From: Pegea sp. RAD2-039
Lineage: Eukaryota > Chordata > Thaliacea > Salpida > Salpidae
DNA: 64,000 bases
Assembly (NCBI GenBank): GCA_034620365.1
Contig: JAQGEQ010000345.1
Coordinates: forward strand, 248,001-312,000
Reading direction: 5' to 3'
The notes beneath the pieces were generated by a model. It did not search any database. It saw only the letters and a program-made list of their open reading frames with translations, and was not told the DNA's origin. Below, piece by piece: positions 13,101-24,721 of this stretch; the stretch's first letter is position 1, and each line of letters begins with the position of its first letter. The position numbers and the translations under genes were made by a program.

Positions 13101-13830
13101 AGCGATTAATTATATTTATTATTCAGAATTTTATAAATATTTTAAACATTTATTCTTCGAATATTTATTTTTCAGTTTCAAATTAGTTTCTTTAATTAAT
13201 TCAACCGCAGAAATTTGCGTGTCTTCTTGAAGATTGAGTTAGAAATATTATCTAATTACAAAAAGCAATCCATTTAAAAATTAAAGTTTATTCTTCATGA
13301 TTTAAATTGGACTTTCTGCTGGCCATCGTGCTGCTTAGAAGCTGAAACAGTTTTATGAAACTGATTTACTTCTAGTAATAAATCAAATAAATAATAATAA
13401 TGTAATATTAGTAAAAAATAGTTTTAGAAAACAGATCAATCTGTATTATTAAAATATAGTTAAAAGTAATTATAATCCGAATAATGTGGAAAGTACTTCC
13501 AGTTGTGATCGGCGCATTAGGAATAATAAAGAAGTTCCTCGAAAAACCAGGAAGAATTTAAGGTGCTAAAACTCTAACCAAATTTACTGCCATCAAATTT
13601 CCCCATGTTTTATATTTCTTTGTTTTAATAGCAAATGACAAAGTGTATAGCTCTTATAGCGAACATAGAATAATATTACTGAAATGATAATGTCTTAAGT
13701 ATCACAGCTTAGCATAATTGATGTAAAAATAGAAATACTTCAGAAGCATAAAAAAATAACTAAGAAGAATAAAGTGAATGAAAGTATTATAAATGATTTA
13801 TTAATGAAATTAATTTAAAGCATTTTAAAA
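10195..13830. other. AT-rich intergenic region with simple repeats
   Basis: I see no gene. The stretch contains short TA runs (about 11600 and 11788-11815) and a TTAATTAA-rich low-complexity tract at about 12815-12910. Open frames at 10471-10680 and 11190-11378 are composition-driven and have no family motif. The end of the stretch adjoins the truncated LINE. Confidence 0.55.
12815..12910. repeat. TTAATTAA-rich low-complexity tract
   Basis: About 100 bp is built almost only from overlapping TTAATTAA and AATTAATT words with short spacers, giving many small self-complementary blocks. It is simple-sequence DNA; nothing marks it as a regulatory element. Confidence 0.6.
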
Positions 13831-13836
13831 TATGCG

Positions 13837-14770
13837 ATGGATATTCAGGGTTCCGTTCTGGGTCCTCTTCTCTTTATAATTTTTATTGAAGACCTCATTA
13901 GAAGATTAGTAGTAGTAGATGATGTCAGAGTGTTTGTGCATGCAGATGATATCAAGCTATTATCTTGTAATCCTTCAAAACTTCAAACTGCACTACACAC
14001 TGTAGAAAACTGGTCTACGAATTGGCAGCTCAGAATCCAGCCCACAAGGTCTGAACTTATAACTTTTTCTCGTAAACCAGCTGTAAATTCCTTGAACCAA
14101 TACTCCATCAATAGATTTGTTATTCAACGAGTATCTTCGGTCCTAGACCTTGGCATTACTCTATCATCTGACTTTAAATGGCGCAATTATCTTTGTAAAA
14201 TCAATCAACCTTGTCTACCTTATTATAAAGACTTTTAATTCTAAAGACCCATGCTTTTTTATCAATTTTTTCAAATTGTACGTACGTCCAATTCTTGAAT
14301 ACAATGTCAGTGCATGGATGCCATATCAAGTTGGTGATATCAAAAAAATCAAATTTCTTCAGGCGACATTTACGAGATTAGTATGCAGGAAACTTAATAT
14401 TAAATATGATAATTATAAACATCGTCTCAGCTTCTTAAATTTAGATACTTTGGAAACCCGACGGATTAAGTACGACTTAATTCTTATTTTTTAAATTATC
14501 AACAATTTAATTGACATTCAGTTTGATGATTTCTTTTCTATAAGTCCTTCCCTCAAGTTATACCAACTCAGACGACACACATTACACCTTAATAAGTCTA
14601 TATCACCTGGTACATTGTCAGAGCAAATTTTTTCTCAAACCGCACAATTAATACATAGAATCAGCTGCCATCAGACATTGTCATGTCATAATCACTCGCG
14701 TTGTTCGAGAAGAAGTTGAACCGTTATAACATTGCCAACGTTGCCATTTCTAAACTGTGAATTTTTCCTT
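13837..14770 (+). mobile_element. 5'-truncated LINE, CR1/Jockey-like reverse transcriptase remnant
   Basis: The copy begins inside the reverse transcriptase at the block QGSVLGPLLFIIFIEDL, continues through the catalytic-type HADDIKLL box, and then a thumb/connection region (VRPILEYNVSAWMPYQ with CRKLNIKYDNYKHRLSFL). A frame change near 14210 separates the first 133-aa frame from the next 114-aa frame. The final part (14530-14770) is again in another frame and matches the fragment at 3737-3997. Everything upstream (endonuclease, first ORF, early polymerase motifs) is missing, which is typical 5' truncation. It is a dead copy of a plain LINE. Confidence 0.85.
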
Positions 14771-14779
14771 GTTTTTTAA

Positions 14780-16828
14780 ATATTAACTAGATTTTAAATA
14801 AAAAACCTCTAAAGACATATAAAAGATTGCAAGCTTCAAATAAATCATGTAAATTAAGATGGAAAACCCATTAATATATTCAAATAGTAGCACGTGGTCG
14901 CAGAAAGGGTATTACACAAATTTTTCAATTTTACAAAAAATTAATATTGAGTTCAAAGAAACAGTGTTTATATGAATAAGAAAGTATAAGGAAAGTTTTC
15001 TTAGTAAATTAGCTTTGAACGGAATCAAGCTTTAAATTATTCTTTTGCGACGATGATTTTATACGGAGAGGTTGGATGTATTTTGTGAAGAGTTTTATGA
15101 GTGTCCAAATATGTCTGCTCTAAAAACATATGAGAATTTGATCTGAAGTAACCAATTCTAAACAAAGAATTTACGTGGTAAGCCAATTTTATATCGTGAG
15201 AGATGAAAACACCAAAATGGCTAGATGCTGGGAAATTTTATAGTTGTTTAGATAAAACTCAGAGGATGTTAAGTTAAAGCTTAAAGGTTTATATATTGAC
15301 AGGTGAATAAAATTATCGGTAGCTAGCCTTATTTATCTGAATTGAAGCCATATGCTAAAGGACCTCGAAGAATTGTCGGCAGACATCAATTTCTAGGGCT
15401 ATTTAATGATGAAGAACAGTCTGTAATCATATTGAGCTAAATATTGAAGAGAAGAGTGCCAATTATGCTTCTTTTGGAAACAGCCCTGAATACCCCCAGA
15501 AAACATGAAACAAGGTTACAACGCTTGCTGTCTATCTATAAGAAATTGTTTAATTCAAGAGACAAGAGTTAATCTTAAGCTGCGAACGGTTTTACCGACA
15601 TTTCTCCCAGAGTTCTGTAATTTATATTAATTCATTAAGCTCTTAAATAAACCAAATAATGATTTTTAACGATAGCCTATTTAATTAGATTATTTGATTA
15701 CTTTGGTAGTCTATATGTTTGCAAATAGTTCAAAAATAAAATACAAAAAAGTATACTCATAATTCTTTAAATATTAATTATTTACCATCCATATTTCATA
15801 AATTGTTTTTACGTGTTGAAATATCTAAAAAGTTATAAAAAATCTATTCGAAAAAATAAATTTATTATAAAATGAGGTGCTGATAAAATTTTAGTCAAAT
15901 TGTACCAGCAAGGGATTTTTTGTAAATATTCGAGCAAAGTTAAAAACGCTTAAAATTTTATTGGCTCATGTATTCTTATTTTCTATGTGTTTACATCTTT
16001 TTATTATTGTTCGTATTCAAATTTTTATTGAAAAAATAAAAATGTATCTTTCAAAAATTTATGAAATTTTTTTTTATACTAAATGTTTTAAAACTATCCA
16101 AGCTAATAACTTTTTTAAAAAAAATGTAACTAAAAGTTTTATATCTATAATATCAGAAGTATTTTTTGATTATTTTTTTAAACTTTAATTTTACTTTATT
16201 TGATTTTTTATTTATTGACTATTTCTAGCTGTTCTATCTTTAATTATACTTATGTTGAATTTTTATTTAATTATGACAGTTATCTATAACAAGTCATTTC
16301 TATATCTAAACTAAATGAAATTTATAGATTTTGAAACATATAAAGTATTGATAAATGTTTAAATCAAATTATATATAAAATTATGTTAATATTTTAAAGA
16401 TTTAAAAAATCTTATTTACTTTTTTAAGAAGGCATTTTCAAAGATGTTATTTCTATTTATGAGTTGTTTATTTGTAATGAAATTAAAAAGTGTTAATTAT
16501 CAAACTTTAACTAAATAAGATTCTAAAATCGAAGATAAATTAGTCTAAAACTGTTTCATATTGAAAATTATTAAAGATATCTACTATTAAGATACTTTAA
16601 TTAATTATTAAAAAGTGTAATTTATTTATTTGCATGTTCTATAAACACCTAATAGTTTAGTGTCATGTAAATTTAAATAGTTCTATGAATTTCTTTTTAT
16701 AAACATGTATTAGGTTTAGATTTTATTTTATAAATTATTAAAATCACAAATTGAAAGCTTTAATATATCATTGAGTTTCAAAATTCTCTAAGATTCAATA
16801 TTTTATTTCCAGCTTTTGTATTTCAATT
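14780..16828. other. AT-rich intergenic region upstream of HMG20
   Basis: I see no gene. 15248-15345 is the second copy of a dispersed repeat. The frame at 15961-16188 has AT-driven composition only. The last part contains the 5' end of the HMG20-like gene; a TTTATTTCCAG just before the start codon looks like the acceptor of a 5' UTR intron. Confidence 0.5.
15248..15345. repeat. Old dispersed repeat, copy 2
   Basis: This is the partner of the repeat at 2430-2530, in the same orientation and with the same order of blocks (GATGTTAAG, AAAGCTTAAA, GGTAGCTAGC, TTGAAGCCA). Its divergence is similar. The family is not recognised. Confidence 0.4.
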
Positions 16829-18049
16829 ATGACTGATCAATCAAATACTGATACCCAAAGCATCTCTACATCCTTTCCCAGCAGTACTGATGATTTGACT
16901 ATTTCCAAACGTGGCCGTCGTCGAAAGTTCAAATATTTAGCAGATGATTTAACAGCACAAAACCATCAACAACTAAAATCAGTTCCAGGATACCAAGTAT
17001 ATGCCAAGCAACGTCGAGCAGAGGTGATGAAACATGCGACTGGTAGTGGGGCAACGAATTATCGAGACGCTAATAAGTTTCTTGCTTGTGAATGGGCGGC
17101 TATGAGTGAACAAGAAAAAGAGGCGTTTCGAGAACAAGCTGCTGAAATAACGAGAAAAACTGTTCAGAAACGAAAATATAAAAAACGAGAGAAAAAAAAT
17201 GAAGAAACTAAAGATTCAGAAGTAGTTTCAGTTGATAAAGAGTCTTGCCAAAGATCTACATCTCTTGATATAATTTCTTCGACTTCTCAACCTACTCCTA
17301 ATCCTTCAGTGATGATGGAGCTCACTCCAGCTCCCCAGCATCTCATACAGTATCCTACATTAACCTCACAAGTCACCCAAACTTTTTCACATCCTATATT
17401 CACTCCCAGTCATGTTCTTCCTCCTCATATTAATCCTTTAAATGCTCTTTCAAATCAAATTGAACGACAATTTCCTTCAAACACCACAAGGCTTCCACAA
17501 ACCTTTCCTACTCCAACAACTTACACTCAGCCTACGACATCTATATTACCTCCAAATCCGATCGAAAATGACCAAAAACAAAAAATCCCAAAAAAATTTG
17601 CAGATCCAACTAATTTGGTCGAATTCTCAGACAGTGATGAAGATTCTCCTTCAATTTCAATCTTTACTCCTGAATTTATTGAATACAACAGAAAAAAAGA
17701 ATTAGAAATGTCACAAATGACAAAAGTAACTCGAGAACTGGAACAAATAAATCGAGTTCTTCATTCAAACCGTCAATCGTGGCAAAAACTTATTTCAGAC
17801 ACTAAAAGTAAACTCGAAACTAAGAAATTAATTGTATCTAAACATCGAGAAAATGCAAAAATGAAGTTGATCAAATATCAGAATGAGTTTAAAAATGTTG
17901 AGCTTCCTACGCGTCCATCTTTAAAAGTAGAAGATGACACGATGGCTTATGTGGAAGAAATGTGTTCCATCTTATCTCAAAATGACCCTCGTCACATCAC
18001 TTTCATGTCAACTGCTTATTTCTGTTTACAGCGAATCTATGGGATGTAG
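16829..18049 (+). CDS. HMG20: HMG20 (BRAF35/iBRAF) homologue, HMG-box chromatin protein
   Basis: This single-exon protein has 406 aa. A basic N-terminal stretch (SKRGRRRKFK) precedes an HMG box at about residues 52-115, with the core GYQVYAKQRR, NKFLACEWAAMSEQEKEAF and a lysine/arginine tail. A Ser/Thr/Pro/Gln-rich linker of about 150 residues follows. The C-terminal region starts with IFTPEFIEY, matching the IFTEEFLDH motif of vertebrate HMG20A/B. It then forms a coiled coil and ends with a DDTMAYVEEMCSIL helix that corresponds to the HMG20 C-terminus. HMG20 proteins bind LSD1-CoREST chromatin complexes and influence neuronal gene silencing. The box carries a glycine-containing insertion (HATGSGATN) where the usual box has a short turn. 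AATAAA follows at 18171. Confidence 0.83.
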   Translation: MTDQSNTDTQSISTSFPSSTDDLTISKRGRRRKFKYLADDLTAQNHQQLKSVPGYQVYAKQRRAEVMKHATGSGATNYRDANKFLACEWAAMSEQEKEAFREQAAEITRKTVQKRKYKKREKKNEETKDSEVVSVDKESCQRSTSLDIISSTSQPTPNPSVMMELTPAPQHLIQYPTLTSQVTQTFSHPIFTPSHVLPPHINPLNALSNQIERQFPSNTTRLPQTFPTPTTYTQPTTSILPPNPIENDQKQKIPKKFADPTNLVEFSDSDEDSPSISIFTPEFIEYNRKKELEMSQMTKVTRELEQINRVLHSNRQSWQKLISDTKSKLETKKLIVSKHRENAKMKLIKYQNEFKNVELPTRPSLKVEDDTMAYVEEMCSILSQNDPRHITFMSTAYFCLQRIYGM

Positions 18050-19840
18050 ATTGTTGTTAAAAAGGATTTGTTGCTTATTTGTAGATTGTTTTTTTGTGAA
18101 GTTGTTGAAAATGTTTCATACGAAATGTATTTTGTTGTACAATTTACTTTATAGTTGTTTTTCTCCTTACAATAAACTAGGTTGAAATCTTTCTAAGTAA
18201 GATTACAGATCCAATCTAACATTCTAGTCAATCATCAAACCAACTTTCATGAAATATATGTTTATACATAAGCCTCAAAATTTTAAACTCTTTTTTATCT
18301 TATATCTAATATTTTATAAATTAAAGTTCTTATACTACTTTAGATAGCTGAAACTTTAGAGCCAGCAACAGTTTATCAGTATTATTTTATTACCTTTTAT
18401 ATGTTTGTTTGATTTCATATATAAAGTTTCTTTATCTTGAAAAGTTTGTTTTCAAAACAGTTTTAGTTTAACTATTAGGTTTTCACTGACTTATTGGAGA
18501 GCTTGATTCATTTTTAAAATTATTTTTAATGATAAAGTACAAATGTAACCAAATAGTTAAGATTATTTTCAAGTTGAAATAAATTCTGTAGTTTGTCTTA
18601 TAAACTGATAATTAAATTGAATTATATATATAATTTGATATTAATATCATCACATTATAGGAATGAATCCTCAAAAATATTCATGTAAAAAATCAGAAAA
18701 CGAATTGTTCATTTCATCGACTGAGATTTTCTACAAACACATATCACTTTCTTCCATTTGTTTAAATATCAACTTTTTATTGTAAACTAATTAATAAAAA
18801 AAGTTTGCTTCAATATCAATTTAGAATAATCATTTTCTTATATTCTACACAATTTATGATAAATAAAACTTGAAGTCAAAAGCAACATCAGAAGATCTAT
18901 TTATTGAACTATTTTTATGTTTATCAAATTTCTGTCAGTTTGTTTGACTTATTTAATAGGACCAGTCGATCTAAAGCTCAATTATAAGTTTAATCATTTA
19001 AATTTTAGAAATATATAACTCTAATTTACTTAAATTAATGAAATGAACTTTTTCAATGATATTTTTTCAATTTTAAATTCAATCTGTAGAAATTTATTTT
19101 TTCTAAATTCATTTTGAATTAACAAATAGTTTCAAATTACTTTAAAAATATTGAAACGTGATACTTATGATGAAACTAAATAGCGATGAAATATAATATG
19201 GGTCTCTTATATATTAAAAGTCCTTATCATTTACAAAAAGAATTTCTAAAGTTTCTAAAAAGATATAAATCATATCTTTAAATAAATCCATAAAATACTG
19301 GATAAGTTACAACATTATTTCATTTATTTTATATAATAATTTTATCAGACTTATCTAGGAGGCTTTCTTCTCTTATAAACAAAACATTTAGTCAAAATGT
19401 AAAATGATTCATCGAGACCTTTGTAAATGATAAAGAGTTCAGGGCCAGAAGAGTTTGAAGATTACTGACTAAAAAGTCTTATCAAAAGATTTGAAACAGA
19501 TGTAAGAATAACTAATCAGATATATTTCATTATTGAAGATTATGTATTGAAAGTAATTGTTAAAAAACATAATAAATTTTAGTTTTAAGTTTATTAATAT
19601 TCAAGATTACATTTCAAGAAAGTCAAATAGCTATAAACGTAAAGTTGAAGCAAGGTGATTATACCATAATCAGTGATATATGGAAAAGATAAAAAATTAT
19701 CTTTAAAATGTGTTGAAAAATGAACTTCACTTTCAGAAAAATGTCTATACTTTAAAGTGGCTTGTATTAAAAGCTCGAAGTAACATCAAATTTGAAAAGT
19801 AATTATTTATCACACTTGATTTTCAAAGATATGAACTAAT
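18050..19840. other. AT-rich intergenic region
   Basis: An AATAAA at 18171-18176 is a likely poly(A) signal for the HMG20-like gene. Beyond it I see nothing gene-like. The 3' ends of the HMG20-like gene and the minus-strand calcium sensor both face this stretch. Confidence 0.5.
18171..18176 (+). promoter_or_regulatory. Candidate poly(A) signal of HMG20-like gene
   Basis: AATAAA lies about 120 nt after the stop codon. Position is the only support, because the hexamer is frequent in this AT-rich DNA. Confidence 0.4.
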
Positions 19841-21177
19841 TTACAACTCGATCAGCTTTACAAGCTCCTTATTATTTAGTAAACCTTTTCGGAATTCACC
19901 CCATGTAATTCTTCCTAAAAAATATATAAAGTTACAAAGTAAGTAAACAAGGGTGTTGAAACTTTAGACTAGAGGAAAGCAAAAGACCTTAAAATTCCTG
20001 AATCATTTGTCAAAAAACCTTTAAAAATATTCAAATAAGTTTTTGGTTTATTTAAATTAAGTAATGATTTGCTTTTTTTAAATACTAGAATGAAGTTATC
20101 GTTATAAAGAAATAAATAATAAAAACAGCTTTCAAACAATATTAGAAATTATTTAATTTCTAAATTTTAAGATGTTTGTGACAAAGTTACTAATTGAAGA
20201 CCTAAACACGTGTCTCTAATCATTCGTCGCAAACATTTCATCATATGCAAGCTGAAAATGAGTTACTTACCATCTCTATTTGAGTCCAGCGTCCTGAAGG
20301 CCTCGTCACTGCTGGTATCAGGGTTATTTCTTTTTGTAAACTTGTACAGAGACTAATAAAATAAATATTTTGATTTGAGCCTGACAACTTTTTAGTAAAC
20401 AAAAAGATCTTAATTTGAATCACTGAAAAAATTATTGAAAAAAGTAATCTTCAAAAACAAACTTTCATAATATTTTCCATCTCTTCCCGACTAATGTCCC
20501 CGTTTCCGTTGATGTCATAAAGCTTGAAAATCGAGTAGAGTTTATCTTCTAGAGGAGCTTTATAGGTGAGAGAAAGACCAATAACAAACTCACGAAAGTT
20601 GATTAAACCTTAAAAAATGAATCTTAGAAAGTTTTAAAACTGAACATGAAACAAATGATTCGAAATTGAGTTTTAGAGATAACTAACCATCTTGATTGAC
20701 ATCATAAACTCTAAAGACATGATCTGCAAAATCTACTCCGTCAGATGCTGTAAAGATGTTGCTGAATTTGTGAACAAACTCAGTTTTATCGAGATAGTTT
20801 GAGTTGTTGTTCTGAAAACACAATCTTATTTCACTTTCGAAACTCCTCAAAATTTACTCATAATTAAAGTTCTAAAAATATTTTTTAAATTATTAAAAAA
20901 GAAATTGAATTTTTAAAGATTTTTTTTGAGTTTCACATTTTTTCTTTCCAACTGTTTTACAAAAACATAAAAAAATTATAAATAAATTATTTGGAAAAAT
21001 TTATTCTAAAAATATAATTTTTATCGTAAAAATTGAACTTTAGGAGAAATGGACTTCAAATGAATTCACCTTTCTAAATTTATGAAAAATATTGTTTAAT
21101 TCATCACCATTAAACTCTGTCATCCGCATCAAATCATCTATGTCCTTCGGATTTAACTTACTCTCAGTGTTTCCCAT
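19841..21177 (-). CDS. Neuronal calcium sensor-type EF-hand protein
   Basis: I read five exons on minus: 21177-21070, 20811-20688, 20608-20463, 20352-20271 and 19914-19841. All joins keep frame and give 177 aa. The start MGNTES is an N-myristoylation consensus. Calcium loops are visible as YDVNQDGLINFREF, YDINGNGDISREEM and DSNRDGRITWGEF. The first EF-hand is degenerate, as in the NCS-1/hippocalcin/KChIP group. The last exon sits 356 nt beyond the fourth; an earlier acceptor at about 20255 would end the protein within a few codons and was not used. Such proteins are membrane-switching calcium sensors in excitable cells. Which subfamily it belongs to is not clear. Confidence 0.88.
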
Positions 21178-22521
21178 AATAATTTCTATAAACTTTCAGT
21201 AACTCAACAAAAAAATTTATGCTTTGTTACTGCTGGAAAGATATCAGTTTAATATTTTAACAAATGTTTTTAGATTAATGAAAATAATTTTTGCTTGTCC
21301 TCAAAACTAAATATTAACTTGAAACTAAATATTAAAAAGTAATAAAAATGTTTGATATGAAACGGAAATAAATGAGAACAAGAAGTTAAAACTCTAGTTG
21401 AAATACTTAAAAAGTATCTTCGAGAAAAACATTCTCTCGTAATCACTGATGCGTAACGAAGTGATTTCTCTTTTAGCTTCATGGTTGGCTGGTCATCAAT
21501 GATTGACATTTAAGCCTCATTACTTGTAGCGATAATTGAAGTTTATTCGCAGTTTTTTTCATATTTAGTGGTTAAGTTGACCAATTCAGCTTCAAAAATA
21601 CATCTCTCAACTTAAATAAGGTATAAAAATTTTAATTTCAAAATATTAAGTTTTAAATTTTTTAAATTTTTAATTTCATTTAAGTGGTTAGATTTTTGAA
21701 AAAATAAAAACTTCTTCTGATCAGATCTATATTTTTGTATTTTAGTTTCGAAGCCCATTAAATTATTTATATGATCCTAAACATCAAAATCTTTTTCTAT
21801 TTGATTAACAATTTATAATTTTAGTTTAAATCTATTTTCTAAACAATTTTATTGAAAGTTCACAAATAGAAATTTTAGAGGAAGTTATATAAAAGATTAA
21901 AAGAGATTTTTAAAAATTGCAAAAGATGACTGATAACAATTAACAATGGTAAGCAACGATTGAATTAACTTGATAACATTTACGTAAGCGGTAAAATACT
22001 CTTCTAGTAATTCAAATATACCTCAAATGTTTTATAACATTTTATGAAATTAGAATTTTACGAAGATTCTGTGAGAGGAAGAGGTCTTTGTGAGAAGAGG
22101 AGGTCTTTGTGAGACGAGGAGGTCCATACACCTTTTTATCTCAGTTTCTACATACAGATGACAGCTGATCCAGAAGTAGTAAGAGATGATTGTAAAGACC
22201 CAAGGGTTGAAAGTCAGGTTAGCTCTAAAAAGATCTTTATCTCGATCTTAAGATGTTTTTTACTCCATTAATTGTTCAGCTTATTTTTTCAAATATTTAA
22301 TAATTATTATCTATTTTTAATAACTTTATCTCATCTTTTGCTTTTAATAATGAATCTTTTAAAACTCCACTATCAGTTTAAAAAATTATCTAAATTTGTT
22401 TTAATAAAACTGATTAAAAAACAAACTCTCTTATTTAATACAGATGAAGATATTAGAAGGTGGTGGCTTCCTTTCAAACCACTTTCTTCTATTAATCAAC
22501 TGAATATTTCTATTTTATTAG
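21178..22521. other. Intergenic region between calcium sensor and lysine-rich gene
   Basis: I see no gene. A short purine-rich near-duplication lies at about 22080-22125, where a GAGGTCTTTGTGAGA word recurs in tandem. The plus-strand frame at 22272-22694 runs into the antisense of the lysine-rich gene and is not supported. Confidence 0.5.
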
Positions 22522-24170
22522 TCACCATAAACAATAAAATCGATAACCGCGTGGCTTCACGTGTCTTATCAGCGAATCATGTAAACATTTACTATTACAT
22601 TCCATCGGCTTCCAATGCCGATCCTCATCACATATCTCTTCATCTTCATCTTCTCTACAGATCGATGGAAAACATCTTTCTTCTCGACGCTTAGGAAGAC
22701 TTTGTCGTGATTCTTTTTTATTTTCAATAAATGAATTACAGCTTCGAATCGATGATTCTGATGAGTTGACTCTTTCTCCCATTTCTAACAAAGCAGGTAA
22801 GCATCTCTGCGTTTCGCGTTTTCGAGCGTTGCTACGCAATCGACTGTGACGTCTTGTATGGATGTATCTTCTCTCCTTCTCATCTTGATCTTCTTTGAAA
22901 CAGCAGTTGGTGTCATGAATTCGACTATTCGCGATTAATCGATCTGTTTTGATTTGATCGCTAATCTTGGATCCGATAGAAGATCTTTCTGAGTCCTCAT
23001 CTTCTTCTGGGATCATCGCGAAGGAACTCTCAGAAGAACTTTTGGGACATTTCATTTTTTTAAGCGTTTTTCTTCTTTTTAATTTCTTTTTCTTTTTTTG
23101 ACTCTTTTTAAAAGGATTCAAATTCTTTAAGAATCTCAACTTCTTGATAGGATTCGGAAGTCTATCTTTCAATTTCATTTTCCCGCACGAAGCGATCGGC
23201 TGAACGATCTTCCTCATCCTCTCTTCATCCCACGGAGCATCATCTTTTTCACTTCCTGAATAATTCTTCAGACACAAATCTTGTTGGGGTCTTTTTCGCT
23301 TTACCGCCCCGACATCGAAATAAGCTTCAGGCATTTTATCGAACGCTATCTTCGCGCACTTCTTGATTCGATTGTAGAGCTTCTCTAACTCCCCAGGAGT
23401 CAGATCCGGCTTATATCTGCATCAAGGACTTGATTAAGAATCCGGAAGACGCATAAGACTCACTTTTCAGCCATCCGGTAAAAATGATGTAAATGATCTT
23501 TTTTCACTCTTCTTTTGAGTCCTTCACAGCTCTGTAACATTTTAAAGATTAATCCGCGCGAAAAATCGCGTCTATGACGTCAACTCACACTGATTGAGTT
23601 ACTTTCAGCTATAGTGATCGTGCTGTCAGTAATAAATGAAGCGTCACTAGGGCAACGGCATCTTTCTGCTATACTCCTTGCCCTCGGAGGATAATTGGGA
23701 CATTTTTGAGCTGCTGGAAAAGGTCTGACGCTGCAAGGTCGGATCTCTTCTTCTTGGTATCTTATTTGATCAGGTTGAACGATTTTATCGCTTCGTAAAG
23801 CGCTTCCTCTGATGACGTCATCGAATTTTTTGAAGCTGATCACTTTTCTAATTGGAATTTTTATTTTAATTTTTTTTGATTTTGGGTTTTTCTTTTTAGA
23901 AATTGTTGAAAGAAGTTTGTTGTTTCTGTTTTTATTCTTTTTTATTTTATTCTTGTTGTTTTTTGCTCTTGTAATTTTCTTTTTTCGTAATTTTGATCTC
24001 AGTTTTTCTTGCTTCTTTTTATTCTTATTTTTTCGAACTTTTTTTTGAATCCTTTTTTTTATGGAAGATTTTTTTGATTTCTTCTTTGAAATCTTTTTTA
24101 ACTTCTCAGAAATTGTATTTGTGTTAAATGATTGTGAAAGATCAAATGAAGAACTCGGGTTCGAGGACAT
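22522..24170 (-). CDS. Lysine-rich protein of unknown function
   Basis: I do not recognise this gene. Three exons on minus (24170-23589, 23531-23464, 23416-22522) join in frame to a 514-aa protein with GTGAGT donors and CAG acceptors. The first ~110 residues are extremely basic (runs such as KKISKKKSKKSSIKKR), likely disordered and nuclear or nucleolar. The middle holds a helical segment (TPGELEKLYNRIKKCAKIAF). A second lysine block follows (KKSQKKKKKLKRRKTLKK), then an acidic/serine patch and a short C-terminus ending CLW. The element KIVQP occurs twice (once in exon 1, once in exon 3). Two TGACGTCA palindromes lie at its 23.6-23.8 kb end. A simple repeat origin cannot explain the conserved-looking exon structure. 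Confidence 0.68.
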
Positions 24171-24721
24171 CTTTGACTTTTCTGACCAACTAATATAAAT
24201 TATTTTTTTAAATTAATTTTTAATCTTTAGATATTTTAAAAATATCAATTTTTATATAAAAATAAATCTTTTTAAAACTTTAATAATTTTATTATCTTAC
24301 TAGTTTCATCTCTTAATATTTATCAAAAGATAATAATCTAATAGATTAATTCTAAACTCAAGATATTTATGATGATTTCTTTATTCATCTATCTACAATA
24401 AATTCATCTAATTAACTACAAATTTCAACAAACTTACATTTGTGAATTATATTTTTATATTTATTCCCGATAACGCATTACTTGAATTTTTGATGACATT
24501 AAACATAAAACTTTTTCTAAATTTATTTCTAAGTTGATCTTACAACTGGAGTTTTGGGATCACGCTGATTGTGACGTAATAATAAAAAGATTAAATAAAT
24601 CCTAAAGACTTCAACCCAAAAAAGGACTTTTTTGAAATATATTGAAGTAATTATTAGAATAAAATTGAAAGTTTTATATTTTAATGAAATCGAAGCGAAG
24701 ATCACAGAAAGATTTGAAAGA
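24171..24721. other. Short AT-rich spacer
   Basis: The spacer separates the NOXRED1-like stop (24722) from the lysine-rich gene start (24170); both genes are on minus. The minus frame at 24529-24807 overlaps exon 6 of NOXRED1 in another frame and is not a separate gene. Nothing else is seen. Confidence 0.55.

Noticed and set aside
13837-14494. Possibility that the reverse-transcriptase frames belong to an LTR retrotransposon or retrovirus
   Set aside because: The motif order and the post-polymerase region are those of a non-LTR LINE. No LTRs, capsid, protease or integrase were seen here or elsewhere in the window.
15961-16188. 75-aa frame upstream of HMG20
   Set aside because: Composition is purely AT-driven and no splice or family support is seen.
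20230-20262. Alternative last exon of the calcium sensor right after exon 4
   Set aside because: It would need a 19-nt intron and would end the protein inside the fourth EF-hand. The exon at 19914-19841 completes the loop as DSNRDGRITWGEF.
22272-22694. 140-aa plus-strand frame
   Set aside because: It overlaps the antisense of the lysine-rich gene's last exon and is otherwise AT-driven.
23812-24048. Plus-strand frame rich in F, L and I, like a membrane protein
   Set aside because: It is the antisense of the lysine-rich exon 1 (AAA/AAG codons read backwards).
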